Shown piece after piece: positions 13,220-13,451 of a stretch of 13,451 nt of DNA (positions are counted from its first letter, which is position 1; each line of letters starts with the position of its first letter). Position numbers and translations under genes: made by a program. Source of the DNA: Roseovarius sp. (lineage in GTDB: Bacteria; Pseudomonadota; Alphaproteobacteria; Rhodobacterales; Rhodobacteraceae). A model generated the notes under the pieces. The model had not been told where the DNA came from, searched no databases, and saw only the letters and a list, made by a program, of their open reading frames with translations. The stretch covers positions 1-13,451 of the forward strand of contig JALQUE010000141.1 in the NCBI GenBank assembly GCA_023260815.1. Direction: 5' to 3'.

Positions 13220-13451
13220 TCAGGTCGTTTTCCACGTCGGGTGGAACCGGCCACCGGGGGACAGGGTGAAGATATCGCAGCCATCCGCTGTGACGCCGAT
13301 CGAATGCTCGAACTGCGCAGAAAGGGATTTGTCGCGCGTTACCGCTGTCCAGTCATCGGCCAGCACCTTGGTTTCCGGGCGGCCAAGATTGACCATCGGC
13401 TCGATGGTGAAGAACATGCCTTCTTCCAGCATCGGGCCAGTGCCTGGACGC
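13220..13451 (-). CDS. map: Methionine aminopeptidase, type I (C-terminal fragment)
   Basis: This is the last 76 codons of a gene that enters from beyond the right edge of the window. The sequence RPGTGPMLEEGMFFTIEPM, then PETKVLADDWTAVTRDKSLSAQ and FEHSIGVT, matches the C-terminal part of type I methionine aminopeptidase, which removes the initiator methionine from new proteins in the cytoplasm. Two metal ligands are visible: the Glu of IEPM and the Glu of QFEHS. The end FTLSPGGRFHPTW is typical for alphaproteobacterial Map. It converges on tetR with a 38-bp gap; a 10-bp palindrome GACGCGCGTC (13212-13221) overlaps its stop codon. Confidence 0.96.
   Translation of the reverse strand, partial: RPGTGPMLEEGMFFTIEPMVNLGRPETKVLADDWTAVTRDKSLSAQFEHSIGVTADGCDIFTLSPGGRFHPTWKTT

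Overview
The window is GC-rich chromosomal DNA. It looks like an alphaproteobacterium of the Rhodobacterales (Roseobacter-type) group. This rests on overall protein style, on a FYDLN-acid protein of the TIGR02300 type, on the AccA and methionine aminopeptidase sequences, and on a Rhodobacterales-like intergenic element after accA. It contains 14 protein genes or gene remnants and one tRNA. No phage genes, insertion sequences, CRISPR arrays or rRNA are visible.

Left part (1-2603, + strand): the C-terminal end of a taurine/sulfonate/nitrate-type ABC transporter permease, a LysE-family exporter, an Asp/Glu-racemase-like protein, and accA with its own likely promoter. A hairpin-rich repeat (about 2641-2715) separates accA from a convergent minus-strand set.

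Minus-strand set (2739-5294): read from right to left, a YgjP-type zinc metallopeptidase, a GntR/FCD regulator and a CPA2-type cation/proton antiporter, probably one operon. A perfect 14-bp palindrome lies just before the gntR start codon and looks like an autoregulatory operator.

Centre (5411-9306, + strand): a FYDLN-acid protein with a terminator, tRNA-Ala(GGC), then a three-gene group that I find the most unusual part of the window. It encodes a one-pass membrane protein of unknown function and two tandem paralogous secreted proteins. Each secreted protein joins a LysM (peptidoglycan-binding) domain to a family-3 solute-binding domain and has six cysteines at matching positions. No permease or ATPase is beside them, so they may be wall-tethered sensors or scavengers rather than parts of an ordinary ABC importer.

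Right part (9345-13451): a catabolic pair on the minus strand, consisting of an Old Yellow Enzyme/FAD demethylase-like gene and a proline-racemase-superfamily gene joined by a TAATG stop/start overlap. A TetR regulator is transcribed divergently from them. The demethylase-like gene is interrupted by one in-frame TAA, with intact coding sequence on both sides, so it is either a recent pseudogene or a sequence error. The racemase-family enzyme has Ser/Thr where proline racemases have Cys/Cys. The context suggests degradation of N-methylated proline or hydroxyproline (betaine) compounds. The window ends inside a type I methionine aminopeptidase gene on the minus strand.
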